A stretch of 64,000 nucleotides of DNA, from positions 395,999 to 459,998 of the forward strand of contig NW_017265137.1 of assembly GCF_001638985.1 (NCBI RefSeq), written 5' to 3'. The translations under genes were made by a program, and so were the position numbers. A model generated the notes under the pieces. That model did no database searches. It saw nothing but the letters and a program-made list of their open reading frames with translations, and was not told the origin of the DNA. Shown here piece after piece: positions 37,129-49,800 of this stretch. The stretch comes from Phycomyces blakesleeanus NRRL 1555(-) (Eukaryota; Mucoromycota; Mucoromycetes; Mucorales; Phycomycetaceae). Each line of letters begins with the position of its first letter. The stretch's first letter is position 1.

Positions 37129-39486
37129 TTAGCACATAGGAACATTAACTGCCAAACCACCTTGACTTGTTTCCTTGTATTTCGACATCATGTCAAGACC
37201 GGTCTGTCGCATTGTTTCAATGACCTGATCGAGTGACACACGATGGTCACCTTCTCCGTTCAATGCCAACTGAGCAGCCGCAATGGCCTTTACGGCTGCC
37301 AAGGCGTTGCGTTCAATACAAGGCACTTGGACAAGGCCTCCAATAGGATCGCAGGTCAGACCCAGGTTATGTTCCATACCAATCTCGGCCGCATTCTCTA
37401 CCTGGTCAACAGACCCACCCATGACAGCCGTAAATCCAGCAGCAGCCATGGAGCAAGCCACGCCAACTTCACCTTGACATCCAACCTCGGCAGCTGTAGA
37501 TTATTTTTTTTTTAAAAAAAACAATAGATAGAATAATTAATAAATTATTATTATTATTATTATTATTTTGAAAGAAATAAAATAAAACATTGTCTATCCC
37601 AAACAACAACTCACCAGAAATACTGGCTCCTCGCTTGAAGAGCATACCGATTGCTGAAGTGGTCAGTAAGAATTCCATAACATCTTTTTCAGGGTTTTCG
37701 GAAATAAATTCGAGGTAGTATTTTAGTACAGAAGGAATTGTACCGGCAGCACCATTAGTAGGTGCAGTCACGACACGACCACCACATGCATTCTCTTCAT
37801 TGACAGCAATTGCATAAACCGAAAGATAGTCGAGAGCTAAAAGGTAGGAAAAAAAAACAGAAGCATGAACATGAGGATGAGTATAGGTATGAGTATGAAT
37901 TAGAGCCGCGAGTTTTCTTCTTCTTGTTTTGCTTCATTTTATTTTAAGTAGTAAAAAGAAAAGAAAAGAAAATAAAATACGCCCCCATAATATCCACATT
38001 ATATAATATTTTGATGATCAACCAAGTTTACCTGGAAGGAAGAATCTCTTGCGTTGACGTTTGGGAAGTACAGAGAGTGACAAGGGGAACGGGGTATCTG
38101 GGGATGCTTGTGATGAATTGAGTGCTGATCCGGTAGGTTGAATGGATCCAGGGAGGGGAATTTGGTTGTCGCTGTATGTGGGCTGAGTAGCAACTGGGCC
38201 ATAGAGTCCCTTGAGAAGTTTGCTGTACAGAGCAGGTGCACGACGACGAACGTTGAGACCACCAGGTAAATAGTCTATATACACAATAGAATTAAAAAAA
38301 TATATATTGATTAGTACATACAAATAATAATTATAATCAGATAATTATCTTTTTTTTTTGTTTGTTTCTTACCATGAGGAGATGCCATGACACCATTACG
38401 AATACTTTCATCCATAGTGTTCCAGATTCTAAGCAGTTTTTCTCTGATTTCTTCAGGTGTAGACCACTTGAGTTCGTTTTCATAGACAACCTGAGCAATT
38501 GTCATGTTTTCTCTCTTGCAGACAGCCAGCAGTTCTTCAGAGTTCTTGAAGGGCAAAGCAACCACGGCAATATCCTGCTGTGTACGCTCAGCCACGGCCT
38601 CGGCCTCGGCAACAGCCTTGGCCTTGGATTTTGTTTCCTTTGTTTCATCGGTAATGTCTTGCTTATAGTACACATTCTCACCATGATCCAGCTGTGTTGC
38701 GGCATTAACAACAAATCCACCGCCGATGCTAAAGTACTCATTTGTGGCGACCATGTTTGCCGACTCATCGTAGGCGCAGAATCTCAGTCCGTTTGGGTGT
38801 TGGGGTAGTGCCTTGAAGTAGTTGAAGATCAAGTGCTTCTCGGGATCAAAGTTGATGCGGTGGGTGCCGTCCAATCGGATGGATTTATTTGTGTGGATGT
38901 CTTCTACTCGTGATTTGATGGTCGTGGTTTCGACCATGTCTGGAGTTTCACCTTCAATGCCCATCAGAATTGCTTCTGGTGTTCCATGGCCTTTACCTGT
39001 CAAGGCCAATGAACCAAACATATCTTTTTGTATTTTTATTCAACAGCAGCAGCAACCAAAAAAAAACTATAATTAGTTTTGACGATCGAATAAAATATTT
39101 TCTTTTGTGTGTGGTTGGTTGTTGGTTGTTGGTTGCACCTGGGATTTCTAAATCTATGTCTTACCGACGCGGAGTGTGTGGACACGCTCAAGTACTTTGT
39201 GATCCTTGAGATCGTTGATAAAAATCTTTGCAGCCCGCATAGGACCAACGGTATGAGAGGAGGAAGGGCCGACACCGATAGAGAATAGATCAAAGGTGGA
39301 TACAACCGCATGGTGATCTGTGGAAGGGTCTGTGCTTGGAGCAGTCTGGGCAGAGGTATTCTGGGCAGGAGCAGTGGAGTACAAGCGAGGTGTGACACGG
39401 GGGAGGATCTTTGGAAATTGATTGATTATTCTTAATCTTGCCGGTTGAGCAGCCAAAAGCCGGGGAAATCTCTTGAGGGCATGCAT
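37129..39486 (-). CDS. Fe-S cluster-dependent L-serine ammonia-lyase (bacterial SdaA type), mitochondrial
   Basis: Five minus-strand exons: 39486..39165, 39023..38373, 38274..38032, 37836..37615, 37493..37129; 600 aa, phases closing. The N-terminus ([19 protein letters not shown]) is a typical mitochondrial presequence. The serine dehydratase beta domain follows, with [18 protein letters not shown] (68-85) and [12 protein letters not shown], then the alpha domain with [11 protein letters not shown]. Three cluster cysteines are present: Cys485 (VGCQGEVG), Cys527 (TCDPIGG) and Cys538 (QVPCIERN). The protein ends in Cys600, matching the C-terminal cysteine that bacterial enzymes place on the catalytic iron. 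The reaction is L-serine to pyruvate and ammonia, without PLP. It is longer than bacterial single-chain enzymes (about 455 aa) because of the presequence, a Lys/Glu/Ala linker and a Pro/Ser-rich insert in exon 3. Most eukaryotes use PLP enzymes instead, so ancient bacterial or endosymbiotic origin is likely. Confidence 0.95.
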
Positions 39487-42112
39487 TTATTTGTTGAAAA
39501 TAGCTGCTTGAACGGTTCAATTAAATCTTATCTTATAAAAGAATGAAATAGAAGGAAGGGAGGAAGGAAGAAAGGAAGAGAGTGAAAGTGAAAGAAAGAG
39601 GAAATATATATATACTTATTTAAAGATTATTATCAAGAATTTTCCAAGTCTCTTTTTTTTTAATTTTATAAAAATAAATAAATCTTACTGGCAAGAAGAC
39701 AGTCTCATTTTCCCACGGCATAGCAGGCCAATCAACCAATCCATTCTTTTCAAAATAAATAATTCATAATACACAATTTTATTATCATTTTCTTTAAATC
39801 CATCTGGTTGGATTTTCTTTAGTCTATTTCCACACTCTGGGTAATATATATTTTCTATATTCTCGGGTTGGCTGACTGACTGACTCTATTTTACTAAGAT
39901 TTTGTATTCAATCTTGCTAGCTAAATAATTTAATACTTGAATTTGAATTTGAATTTGAACCTCTTTTTACAAGGCAAAGAAATAATATTATATTTTGTTA
40001 CATAGGGATTTCTCTCTTTCTATCTATCTAGCTTTATATCTGTCTTTGTATTTTGTTGGGGTAGAGGTTACTAGATAGAAGGAGTGAAGGAGAGAGGGAA
40101 GGGTCTTGAAGCTCTTCTGTGGGTGAGTTTATCTGTGCCTAATATAATTCTGTATTTTGATGTAAAAATGTTTATCTACTACAAACTCATTTGTGGGATT
40201 CGGTAGTGGTTAAGTAATGATTTATACACATATATGCTTCTGGTATCATTATCATCATCATTTTCTTCCCCAATTCTTCAGATAAATGGACGGATAAAAT
40301 TAAGTCTAAACTGCCATTAGGCAAATCTGATTCTTGCAGTTTATAGAACATCTACATCATATAGATTCACTAAACAGGAACTTTTATTGGTCTTATTTGT
40401 TTCGTAGGCAGCCTTTTTTTTGACACGGTGGAATGCCTTATATATAAATGTATTTACATGGCGTCACCAGCTTAGGAACCGGGAGCCACATACATAAGCG
40501 CACAAACACAAACACGCATGCTCACCTAAACACAAGTACATTGAGAATTAGAAAAAAAAATAAAGATATTTTCTGGTTTCTTTTCTCTTATTTTATAAGC
40601 TATTTTATCTGTAAAATGACAGCTGTGAACCGCGCTTGTCAACTGAAATTCTGATTTACTAGTAGACGGCATTTCAAATGATAAAAAAAAAAGATAAAAT
40701 ATAATTGTTGCAAGTACGACAATCTGTGTTAGTGATACAAGAAATAAGGAAGAAAGTTCAAACCTTATTAGATGCCACCTCGGGGGATTAGGGATGTTGT
40801 TCAACATTGTTATTTACACACTGTGAGAATTATATACATACAGAAACATTGGTTAAATATTCCCCAAGACATAAGAGATATGAAATACATACGTATATAA
40901 TATTTGTAATTGTAATAGAAACAACGAGGTTTCATTTTATTCTACTTATCAGAGTAGTTGTATACATCAAAGTATGATAACAAGAGCTCTATTCCCAAGA
41001 GCAGTGTACAGAACATCTCTTATTCTTCTTTAGATTTCCCCCTAAGCCTCGCATATAGATAGTCTGTACAAAGAAGCTTTCAGAGAGGGCATAAGATAGA
41101 TATAGATAAAGTACTATGTCGGCAGCCTCGTAATTTGATAGGGCGTAGAATACAATAAGATTGGATATAGTGCAATAGGATACAAAAAATACGAAATATA
41201 AAGTACAAATTGCACTAATTGTTATTTCTTGATATGTATCAAATAACCATCTACGTAAATTACTAAACAATATTTGTATATAGAAAAAGGTTATTTATAT
41301 CTTTTATATACATATGCGAAATAGTAATCATCTAAATAGATACATTTGTGTGCATTGGCAATACAGAAACATATGCACTCACAAGTTAAGATCAAATTCA
41401 AAGATATAAATACACCACACCAAAAACAGAATAGGTTTAGGAGTACTTGATGAAATCAGTCAAACACACATACACACAAAAGAAATTATACAAGCACAAG
41501 GTACCCGCACACCTTCTCAGTTCCTCCCCCTTTTATATCCAATAGGCAGAAAATTTAGCTTCTATTATTACCATAATATCTAAATACTGATCATACAAGC
41601 TGGTTACTAAATATTTCACTGAATTGAATACCGAGTATTTAGTATGTACAAGCTAAATAACAGCTCTTTTTTAAGAAAGAGAAAATGCGATAAAATATAG
41701 TTGTGTTTCAAAAGCATAGAAAAACAATATAGCTGGAATAATACTTATTCATATGGAATTTTGTCTCATCTTGTCCAATATTGCCTCGTATCGTTTCATT
41801 CTGTCTTGTACTTTATGACCGTCAATATTGTTAAATAAGCTTGTAAATGATCAATAATGTAAATTCCATTTGAAAATATTGAGATGCTATATATATCAAT
41901 GTATAAGATCTTTTAAAGAATAATAGTAATAATAATTATAATTATAACAGTGAATTATATTGCTTGTGTGTATATTCAATAAAAATTAAAAGTTTCACCA
42001 GATATATATATATATAAAGAGTAGTTACTATGAACAACAAGGCGGATGAATCTTAAATGATGTGCTAATCCATCCTATCCCCAGATTTGTTTGGATGATT
42101 TAATGTACAAAT
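39487..42112. other. Intergenic region between serine dehydratase and LEA-2 genes
   Basis: Both flanking genes are on the minus strand, so the left part should be the serine dehydratase promoter and the right part the LEA-2 3' end. A GAAGGAAGG/GAAAGT-rich purine tract lies at 39550-39600. AATTTG repeats lie at 39940-39957. No coding family was recognised in the open frames at 40526-40807 or 40989-41270. Confidence 0.55.
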
Positions 42113-43355
42113 TTAATGACCAGGTGTATGTAATTGGCCATCCTAATAAAAATAAACAAATAAGTAATCAAACAAACAAGCAAAAGAATAACTCGCTATT
42201 ATATATATATGTGTGTTTCTTGTTCTTTAACAGAAAACCAAAATTATCTGGTCGATTTCAAAACCTTACCTTAATAGGGCATGGGAGGTTAACCTTGTCA
42301 CGAATAGTGAATGAAAATGGGACACTCAAAACACGAATTGTAGGTGTCAAGTCATAAAGAATAACTATGTTCTGTTTTGGACCACCCAAAAGACCACATT
42401 TACTTGATATATCCATTAGCATTCTCTGATCACTGTCTTGTGCTGCGTCGTATTGGACATGAAATGGAAACGTAAAATTCGTAGTTCCCTGGGCATCAAT
42501 CTTTAATTTCTCAACAACACCTCCTCCAACCGGAATATCAGGGGAAGTGGGATAATAAGCCTAACCAAGAAGAATAAGAAACAAAAAGTCTACACCCATA
42601 TACATCCACACCAAAAGAGAGAGAGATAGAGAGAAAAGATTTCTACAAAGTCTAACTTGAAATCACTTACTACTGCTTTGATTGCCTCAAAATATGCACT
42701 TTCAATATTCGGATTTACTACTCCAATCTTGAGACCTGTTCGAATAATAAAAGACGAACTGTCAAGACTTTGTTCAAAAGGAGCAAGGCCGTTTGGATCG
42801 TCTGTAGGTCCGTTGAACTGGATCACAGGCACCTTGAACAATGCAACCAAAACACCGGCTATGATTGCAAGACCAATGATACACAAAAACAGAAAACAAC
42901 ATATCCACCGAGTCCAGGTAGGAAGACACCCAAGACACCCACAGCAGAAAATCCTTGTACATGACCTTGGTTTTTTCTGTTGATCTATAAAAAACTCAAA
43001 CTAAAAACGTTAATACATACATACAAAATTATATATATATATATATATACACAGAAATATATAAAAAGAAAAGGGAGAGGAGAGAGGGACTATATGAATA
43101 TATCTACTCTGAAAACTTATTATAATAATAAAGGGCTCTTGCCATTTTGAAATTCGAACCTCTGCATGGAATTTCTGTTGTTAATATTATTAGAGAGGGA
43201 CTTGATGAACAATATCAAAAAAAATTAGCTTACAGAGGATTATGCTGTGTGACACTAGGTGGACAGTAATAGCGATGTATCTGTTGCTTGTATGGTGTAC
43301 CTTTGTGATCAATTGATACCCCTTGGTAGGCGTCCATTTGTTCTTTTTTAAACAT
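42113..43355 (-). CDS. LEA-2 (NDR1/HIN1-like) domain membrane protein
   Basis: Minus-strand exons 43355..43234, 42965..42671, 42560..42270, 42142..42113; 245 aa. The N-terminus is a short polar Tyr/Pro-rich tail, then a cysteine-rich juxtamembrane patch (FCCGCLGCLP) and one transmembrane helix (FLFLCIIGLAIIAGVLVALF). A soluble LEA-2-like beta domain follows, with GLKIGVVNPNIESAYFEAI and NFTFPFHVQYD. The last exon is only 30 nt and ends LHTPGH. Fungal relatives are single-pass membrane proteins of unclear function with the domain outside the cytosol or in the vacuole lumen. The exon 1-2 junction is uncertain: the obvious TATAG acceptor at 42985 puts exon 2 in the wrong frame, whereas the AAG acceptor at 42966 restores it. 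A one-base error in the A6 run beside it would also fix the frame. Confidence 0.72.
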
Positions 43356-43890
43356 CTTGAAGAAGAACTTATTTTTTTTTTGCTTTTTGTTTTAATTATT
43401 GTAATGGTAACAAAATCTAAGCAAAATAGAAGTAGAAGGAATATAGCCGTAGAGGGAAAGTGTGGGTGTATGTGAGAAATGAAAGAAGAAGAGAGAAAGA
43501 AAGAAAGAGAAGAAAAAGAACAAGGGGATATCTAGCCCAAGGTAAAGAATAATAATAGAGATGTGTGTATATATGTATGTATGCGTGTATGTTTTCTGTG
43601 CCTTGGATCAGGATTTCAACATTCTACTGAATCCATTCTGCGCATGCGAAAGTAGTTCACAGTCCGCTATGATCGTCACAGAGCACGTGACCTCGAATTT
43701 TCCGAGTCAAACGGCTTTCCAGAACGACCTTTTAGGTTTCCCTGTTTTGTGCGCGTTCCTTAGCTTCTATTACCTCGACCGTGCATTTTGCCCTTTATTT
43801 CTTATATTTTTGTCCAACGTGGCAACGGTCTTCCATCCTCATTCATCATTCACAAGGGCCGCTGCCACTCCACCTTCTTCTAGGACGACC
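43356..43890. promoter_or_regulatory. Divergent promoter region between LEA-2 gene and TRA1
   Basis: This 535-bp gap separates two head-to-head starts (43355 minus, 43891 plus), so it must serve both. The half next to TRA1 is richer in G/C than usual intergenic DNA and has CACGTG at 43684-43689. The frame of TRA1 exon 1 stays open back to 43561, so an N-terminal extension is not excluded, but the predicted peptide resembles nothing at the start of Tra1 proteins. Confidence 0.55.
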
Positions 43891-46800
43891 ATGACTACAT
43901 TACAAGTATACGCACACAGACTAGGCGATCCTAATCTGGGTAAGATAGCTGCGGACGATCGCCACACGTACACACACACACCTATCTGACATTACTATGT
44001 CACTACAATAGCAATCAGCCTCAAAGTGACGATTGCGAATGAACTGCGTGATCAAGTCGAAGTCTTTCAAACACTCGAGTACCCACGTTTCCTGTCAACT
44101 CTTATTCCGGTATTCTTGGATATCTTACAAAACGGTACACCAGTTTTTGTGAGCAATGCACCTGAACAGGTCAGTTATACAGAATTTACCATTCGATCGA
44201 CACAAGCCATTGAAACATCATGATCTATAGAAATTACGAAACATCATCCTCGAGATTATATTTAGATTGCCACAAACAGAAGCACTCAAGGATTTTGCGT
44301 CTGACATATGCAAAACCCTGATGTATTTAATGCGAGTAGAAAATGAAGACAACGCCGTAGTTTGTGTCAAAATTATCATTGACTTGCACAGAACCTATAA
44401 AAACGTAGTTGAAGATCAAGTTCAGCCTTTTCTTGAGATTGTCCAAGAAATCTTTTGTAATATGGAACAAACAGTTAAAGACGCCTTTGACGCTCCAAGT
44501 ACACCAGCTGGATCTGCAACAGTATGTGTATCATATAACTCGGCCGACCCAACCTCTGACTATTTTTTTTTAAAAATAATAATAATAATAACAATAATAA
44601 TAGCCCGGTCCTAATCCACTTTCAGCTACATCACCTCGTCCAATGTCACCGGCAGCAGACACCCCAGAAACACCATCAAAAATACTCCCAAAGAGTCTTT
44701 TTAGTTTCAAGGTTCTCACTGAATGCCCAATCATAGTTGTTCTCCTTTTTCAATCTCATCGACGACTGGCACAAGAAAATATTATGAAATTTCTACCTTT
44801 GATTTTTGAAGTAAGATTGTGATATATACATATATGCATATCAATCAATTGGATGGAATGATATATTAAACGAGTGATTAGACATTGAGTCTGCAAGCAA
44901 AACCACAAGTTGAAGCAGCTAATGCAGCAAGAGCTAAAGGAGAAGTATTTGTGGGTGTCAGTCCAGAAATCAAAAACAGAAGTGTATATTGCGATTTTAT
45001 TGTTGCTCAAGTCAAGGTGAGGATGTTGCTAGATTATATCAATTTTTTTGTGGACTCATTTTCTAACAGCCTTAAATATATAACAAATATATAAAATTAG
45101 ACAATGTCTTTCTTGGCTTACATACTGCGTAGCTATACTCCACTTCTAAGACCATACCAGAATCAAATCCCAGATTTTGTATTACGCTTATTGCGTGAAT
45201 GTCCACCCGAATCTTCAGGAACACGAAAGGTAAAAAATAAAATGCATTACAATACAATACAATAAAATAAATTATATAGTTTAAGTATTACAATAAGATC
45301 TTCCTTTCTTCTTTTATGCTCTTCTTGTTGCTGTTCTTGTTGTTCGATTCCCCGGATCACCAAACCAATTATTAGGAATTGCTCGTTGCAACAAGGCACA
45401 TCCTCTCGACCGAATTACGATCATCCTTTGTTCCAAAAATCGACTTACTATTAAATGAAAAAGTATTAATAGGTACTGGAGTTACTTCCTATGAGTCACT
45501 GAGGTAAATGCAAATAATGTTAATAAAATCAATAAAAAGAATAAGAATAATAAATCACCCATAGTCCTTTTCTTTTCTATTTCTATTTCTATTTTTGATA
45601 TATTTATATTGAGGATTTTAATATGTAATTTTTTTTAACTAACGCTAATCTCAACGCACAGACCTCTAGCCTATAGTATGCTGGCTGATTTAATTCATCA
45701 TGTCCGATCTGAACTTACTCCGGCACAGCTTTCTCGAACCGTGTACATATATTCGCGAAACCTTCACGATGCCTCACTGGCGCCGAGTATCCAAACAATG
45801 TGTGGAAAGTTACTACTCAACTTGATGGATTGTATAATGAAAATTACCAACAAAGCAGAGGGTAAAAAAAAATATTATTCGACTTAATTAGATAATATAC
45901 AAATTAAGTATTTGTATTTTTTGGAGCTTATATATATATATATATTTAATAGGACGAGAGCTGCTGATGCGGATACTCGATGCATTTGCTAGCAAGTTTG
46001 CTGCATTAAATATCCAATTTGATGCTTGTGTGAAGCATTACAAGAAAAAGAAACAGCAAGCAGAAGATGAAAACGCAGTTGAAGAAGACGATTTCAATTT
46101 CGATCGCTCAAGATCAATTCACACAGCAGCATTTTTACCAGACACAGCACAGGATGGAATTAAAGGTATGGGATTAATGATTAGCTGGGACTACTTTATT
46201 AATCATATGTGTCTGTCAATTGTACTCTTTTACTTAGATGGGCGATTCCTCTTTAAAAATCTTGCAATTGGTTTAAAGCCCTTGTTTATTGGTTTGCGAT
46301 ATTGTAATCCAATGCCAGGCCCTGATGTCAATCCACAGGCTTTCAATCAGTTTGGGAGAGGATTCAGCCAAGACGATATTGAGATTTTTTTGAGAATGTT
46401 CAGAGAAGGTCTGATGTGCTTTGAATATTACAATGTCGATCACTACGCAGCTGACGGCTCACCCCCAAATCACACCGCTGCAAACCAATCCGAAAAAAAT
46501 GAGAGTTCGATAGGATCCAATGAATTAACCCTAAAACTGGGAACACAGATACCCAATGAGAAAGAGATACTTGACCTCTTCTCCATCGTATTCACTCTCC
46601 TGGATCCTGCCGTATTCCAAGAAATATTTGCATCCCAAATGGAATTCTTTTTCAACAGGATGCTCATCAACACTACTCTACTTCACATCGCACAATCTTT
46701 CCTCTTCAATGAAATCACATCCCAAGGATTTGTGGGGATTCTCATTCGCTTCTTGGTCGATCGAATTGATCGTCTTGGAGAAGAAGACATGCATTATTCA

Positions 46801-49800
46801 GCAGTCATGCTCCATCTCTTCCGATTGGCTTTTATGGCAGTCAACTTGTTCCCAGACACAAATGAGGCCATCTTACAGCCTTATTTAAGTAACTTGGTAA
46901 TGGGTTGCTTCAAACTGGCCACCAAAGCAAAAGAACCTGCAAACTACTTTTTGCTATTGAGAGCCTTGTTCAAGAGTATTGGTGGAGGTCGATTTGAGCT
47001 GCTATACAAGGAAGTCTCCCCCCTGTTGCAAGTCCTTCTCGAAAATCTCAATTCCCTCTTAACCCTTGCACACAAACCAGAGATGCGTAATCTGTTTGTT
47101 GAGCTATGCTTGGCTGTCCCTGTTCGTTTGAGTACATTACTTCCGTATCTACCTTACCTGATGCGTCCACTTGTCATTGCTCTTCAGGCTGATCAAGAAC
47201 TAGTTTCGCAAGGTCTTCGAACAATGGAGCTTTGCAATGATAATCTGAACCCAGAATTTCTTGACCACATCATGGCACCCGTCATGAAGGAGCTCATGGA
47301 TGCTCTTTGGAGTCATCTTAAACCACTACCTTACAACCAACAACACAGCCACACAGCCATGAAGATTCTTGGTAAGCTTGGTGGTCGCAATCGACGTATG
47401 CTCAAGAGCCCCCCGAAGCTGGCCTTCAACCAAAGAATCGACAGTGGAGTATCCGTCGAAGTTATATTTGATCCCAGTACCACACCCCACACCCTCTCAC
47501 TTGACAAATCTCTCGAAGTTGCAGTTCGTACACTCGAGCAGACCGACGTTGATTTGTTTTACAAAAAACATGCATACGAATTCCTCAAAGCCAATATTGC
47601 ACTCATGCTGGAACTTGAAGATGGACCGGATGACTTGGCTCAATCTCTTTGTCAGCGGATCAAACAGCAGCTGGTCAACAGTGGTATACCAAAAGCAGAT
47701 AAGGGTAAAGATAAACCACTATCAGAAGGAGAAAACACAGTAGTTGGATCAGCTTTGAAGGAAAATGGCATGAAGCCAAAACGGCTTTCTGGGAACGGCT
47801 ACACAAAATACCTTTCTAAGCGTGTTGCCCAAGAAGACGCTCTTCGCACAATTCTTGTGTCGATCATGAGAGCCTCAACTATCCCCGAGTTAGCCGACGA
47901 TGCCTGGCCATTCTTCCGCAACATTTGTCGCCATTTCACTTTGCTACACATCGGTGAGGCCATGGAGGCAAAGGAAAGCGGAAACAAACCTCTGTCGGAT
48001 ATGATGGACGAACGCCTGGCAGTACAAAATCTCAACACAACACTGCTGGTAGAGGCCATAGTCAAGGTTATTGCATCTGAAGACCTAAGACTTCGCAAAA
48101 GAGCAGAAGAAGCTCTTCAGATCTGCTTCCAGACTGCCTCAAGCGTTATGGGCGGAAAAGAGCACGTCTGGCACTTGCCTATTTTCCGTGTATTTGCTTC
48201 TCAGTTCTGTTCTTGCTGTTATAAACAAGAGTGGTATAAGAAACGCGGTGGCTGTCTTGGTATCTCTATCATGAGCTCGCAGCTTGATATGGGGACTCGT
48301 TGGATGCGTGAACATGAACTTGATTTTATTCGCTCTCTTCTATTTGTACTCAAGGATGCTGCACCAGAAATGGCTAACGTCAACACAGCAGAGGCCACTC
48401 AGACCCTTTCGCACGTTCTCAAGGTCTGCAACCGGCCTGAGGATGATGAATCTCCAGAAATTCAACAAAAGTTCCAGAACCTTATCGCTCTCCTGCTTAG
48501 TGAGCTGTCAAATTCCAATAGTACGGTGCGCGAGACCATTCAATCTTCTTTCCAACTTTTGGCCGATTTGACCGGTAATGAAGTTACCGAGCTTCTTACT
48601 CCTGTTAGAGAGCGTCTTGTAGCCCCAATTTTTGCAAAGCCGTTGCGTGCCTTACCGTTTGCCATGCAGATCGGACACATCGATGCTATAACGTACTGCC
48701 TGACACTTCGTCCTCCATTTTTGGAATTCAATGACGAATTGATTCGACTACTCCACGAAGCTCTTGCGCTCGCGGACGCCGAAGATCAAGCTCTAGTGAG
48801 CCGTAGCTCGCAATACAAGAATGCAAATTCCCTAATGAACCTGCGTATCGTGTGTATCAAACTTTTATCGGCTGCGATGGCATGTTCCGACTTTTCCAAC
48901 CAGCGCCAAACCCACACACGTGCACGTATTATCCAGGTTTTCTTCAAGTCACTTTATTCAAAATCTGCCGAAGTAGTCGAAGCTGCCCACAGAGGACTCA
49001 AGCAGGTTCTTGCGCAACAACATAAGCTCCCCAAAGAACTTTTGCAGCAGGGATTACGCCCTATCCTTACTACGTTGTCGAACCACAAGACTTTGAACGT
49101 AGCCGGACTTGAAGGTCTAGCTCGTCTATTGGAGCTTTTAACCAATTACTTCAAGGTCGAGATTGGTAAAAAACTTTTGGACCATCTTAAACAATGGGCC
49201 GAGCCAAAGGTTCTGCAAGAAGCTGCTGGAAAATCGCTAAGCGAAAACCATGAAGTCAAGATCATTGTGGCTATCCTCAACATTTTCCATCTCTTACCCG
49301 CTGCAGCGCACATATTCTTGGATGATCTTGTCACTGTTGTATTGGACATGGAGGAACACTTGCGACGAACTATATCGAGTCCTTTTAGACCCAACTTGAT
49401 AAAATATCTTAACCGTTATCCAACAGAGACAATCAAGTACTTTTACGAGAAGCTCAATAACCCTCGTTGCAGCCGTCTTTTTGTTGACATCTTAAGTACT
49501 GAATGTGCATCTCAGCTCCGTGATGAGGTCGCAAAGCAATCTACAGAGTTAATTCACCGGACCTTCCAGATACCCGATAGCTTATCTATGCATTACCAAG
49601 GTGTCTTGATAGTTCGTGAAATTGTTATGTACGATTCAAACTGGCTTGCTTCTCAACCCCAAGTCATGGATTGCCTTCTCAATCTCTGGAGATCATCCAC
49701 TCGTTTCGAGAGAATGAAAAAGGAAGATGGTCAGGGTACACTTGTAACACGCGAGTCTCTCTACTTGGCCCGTATTTTCATTACCCATCTGAAATCTCAC

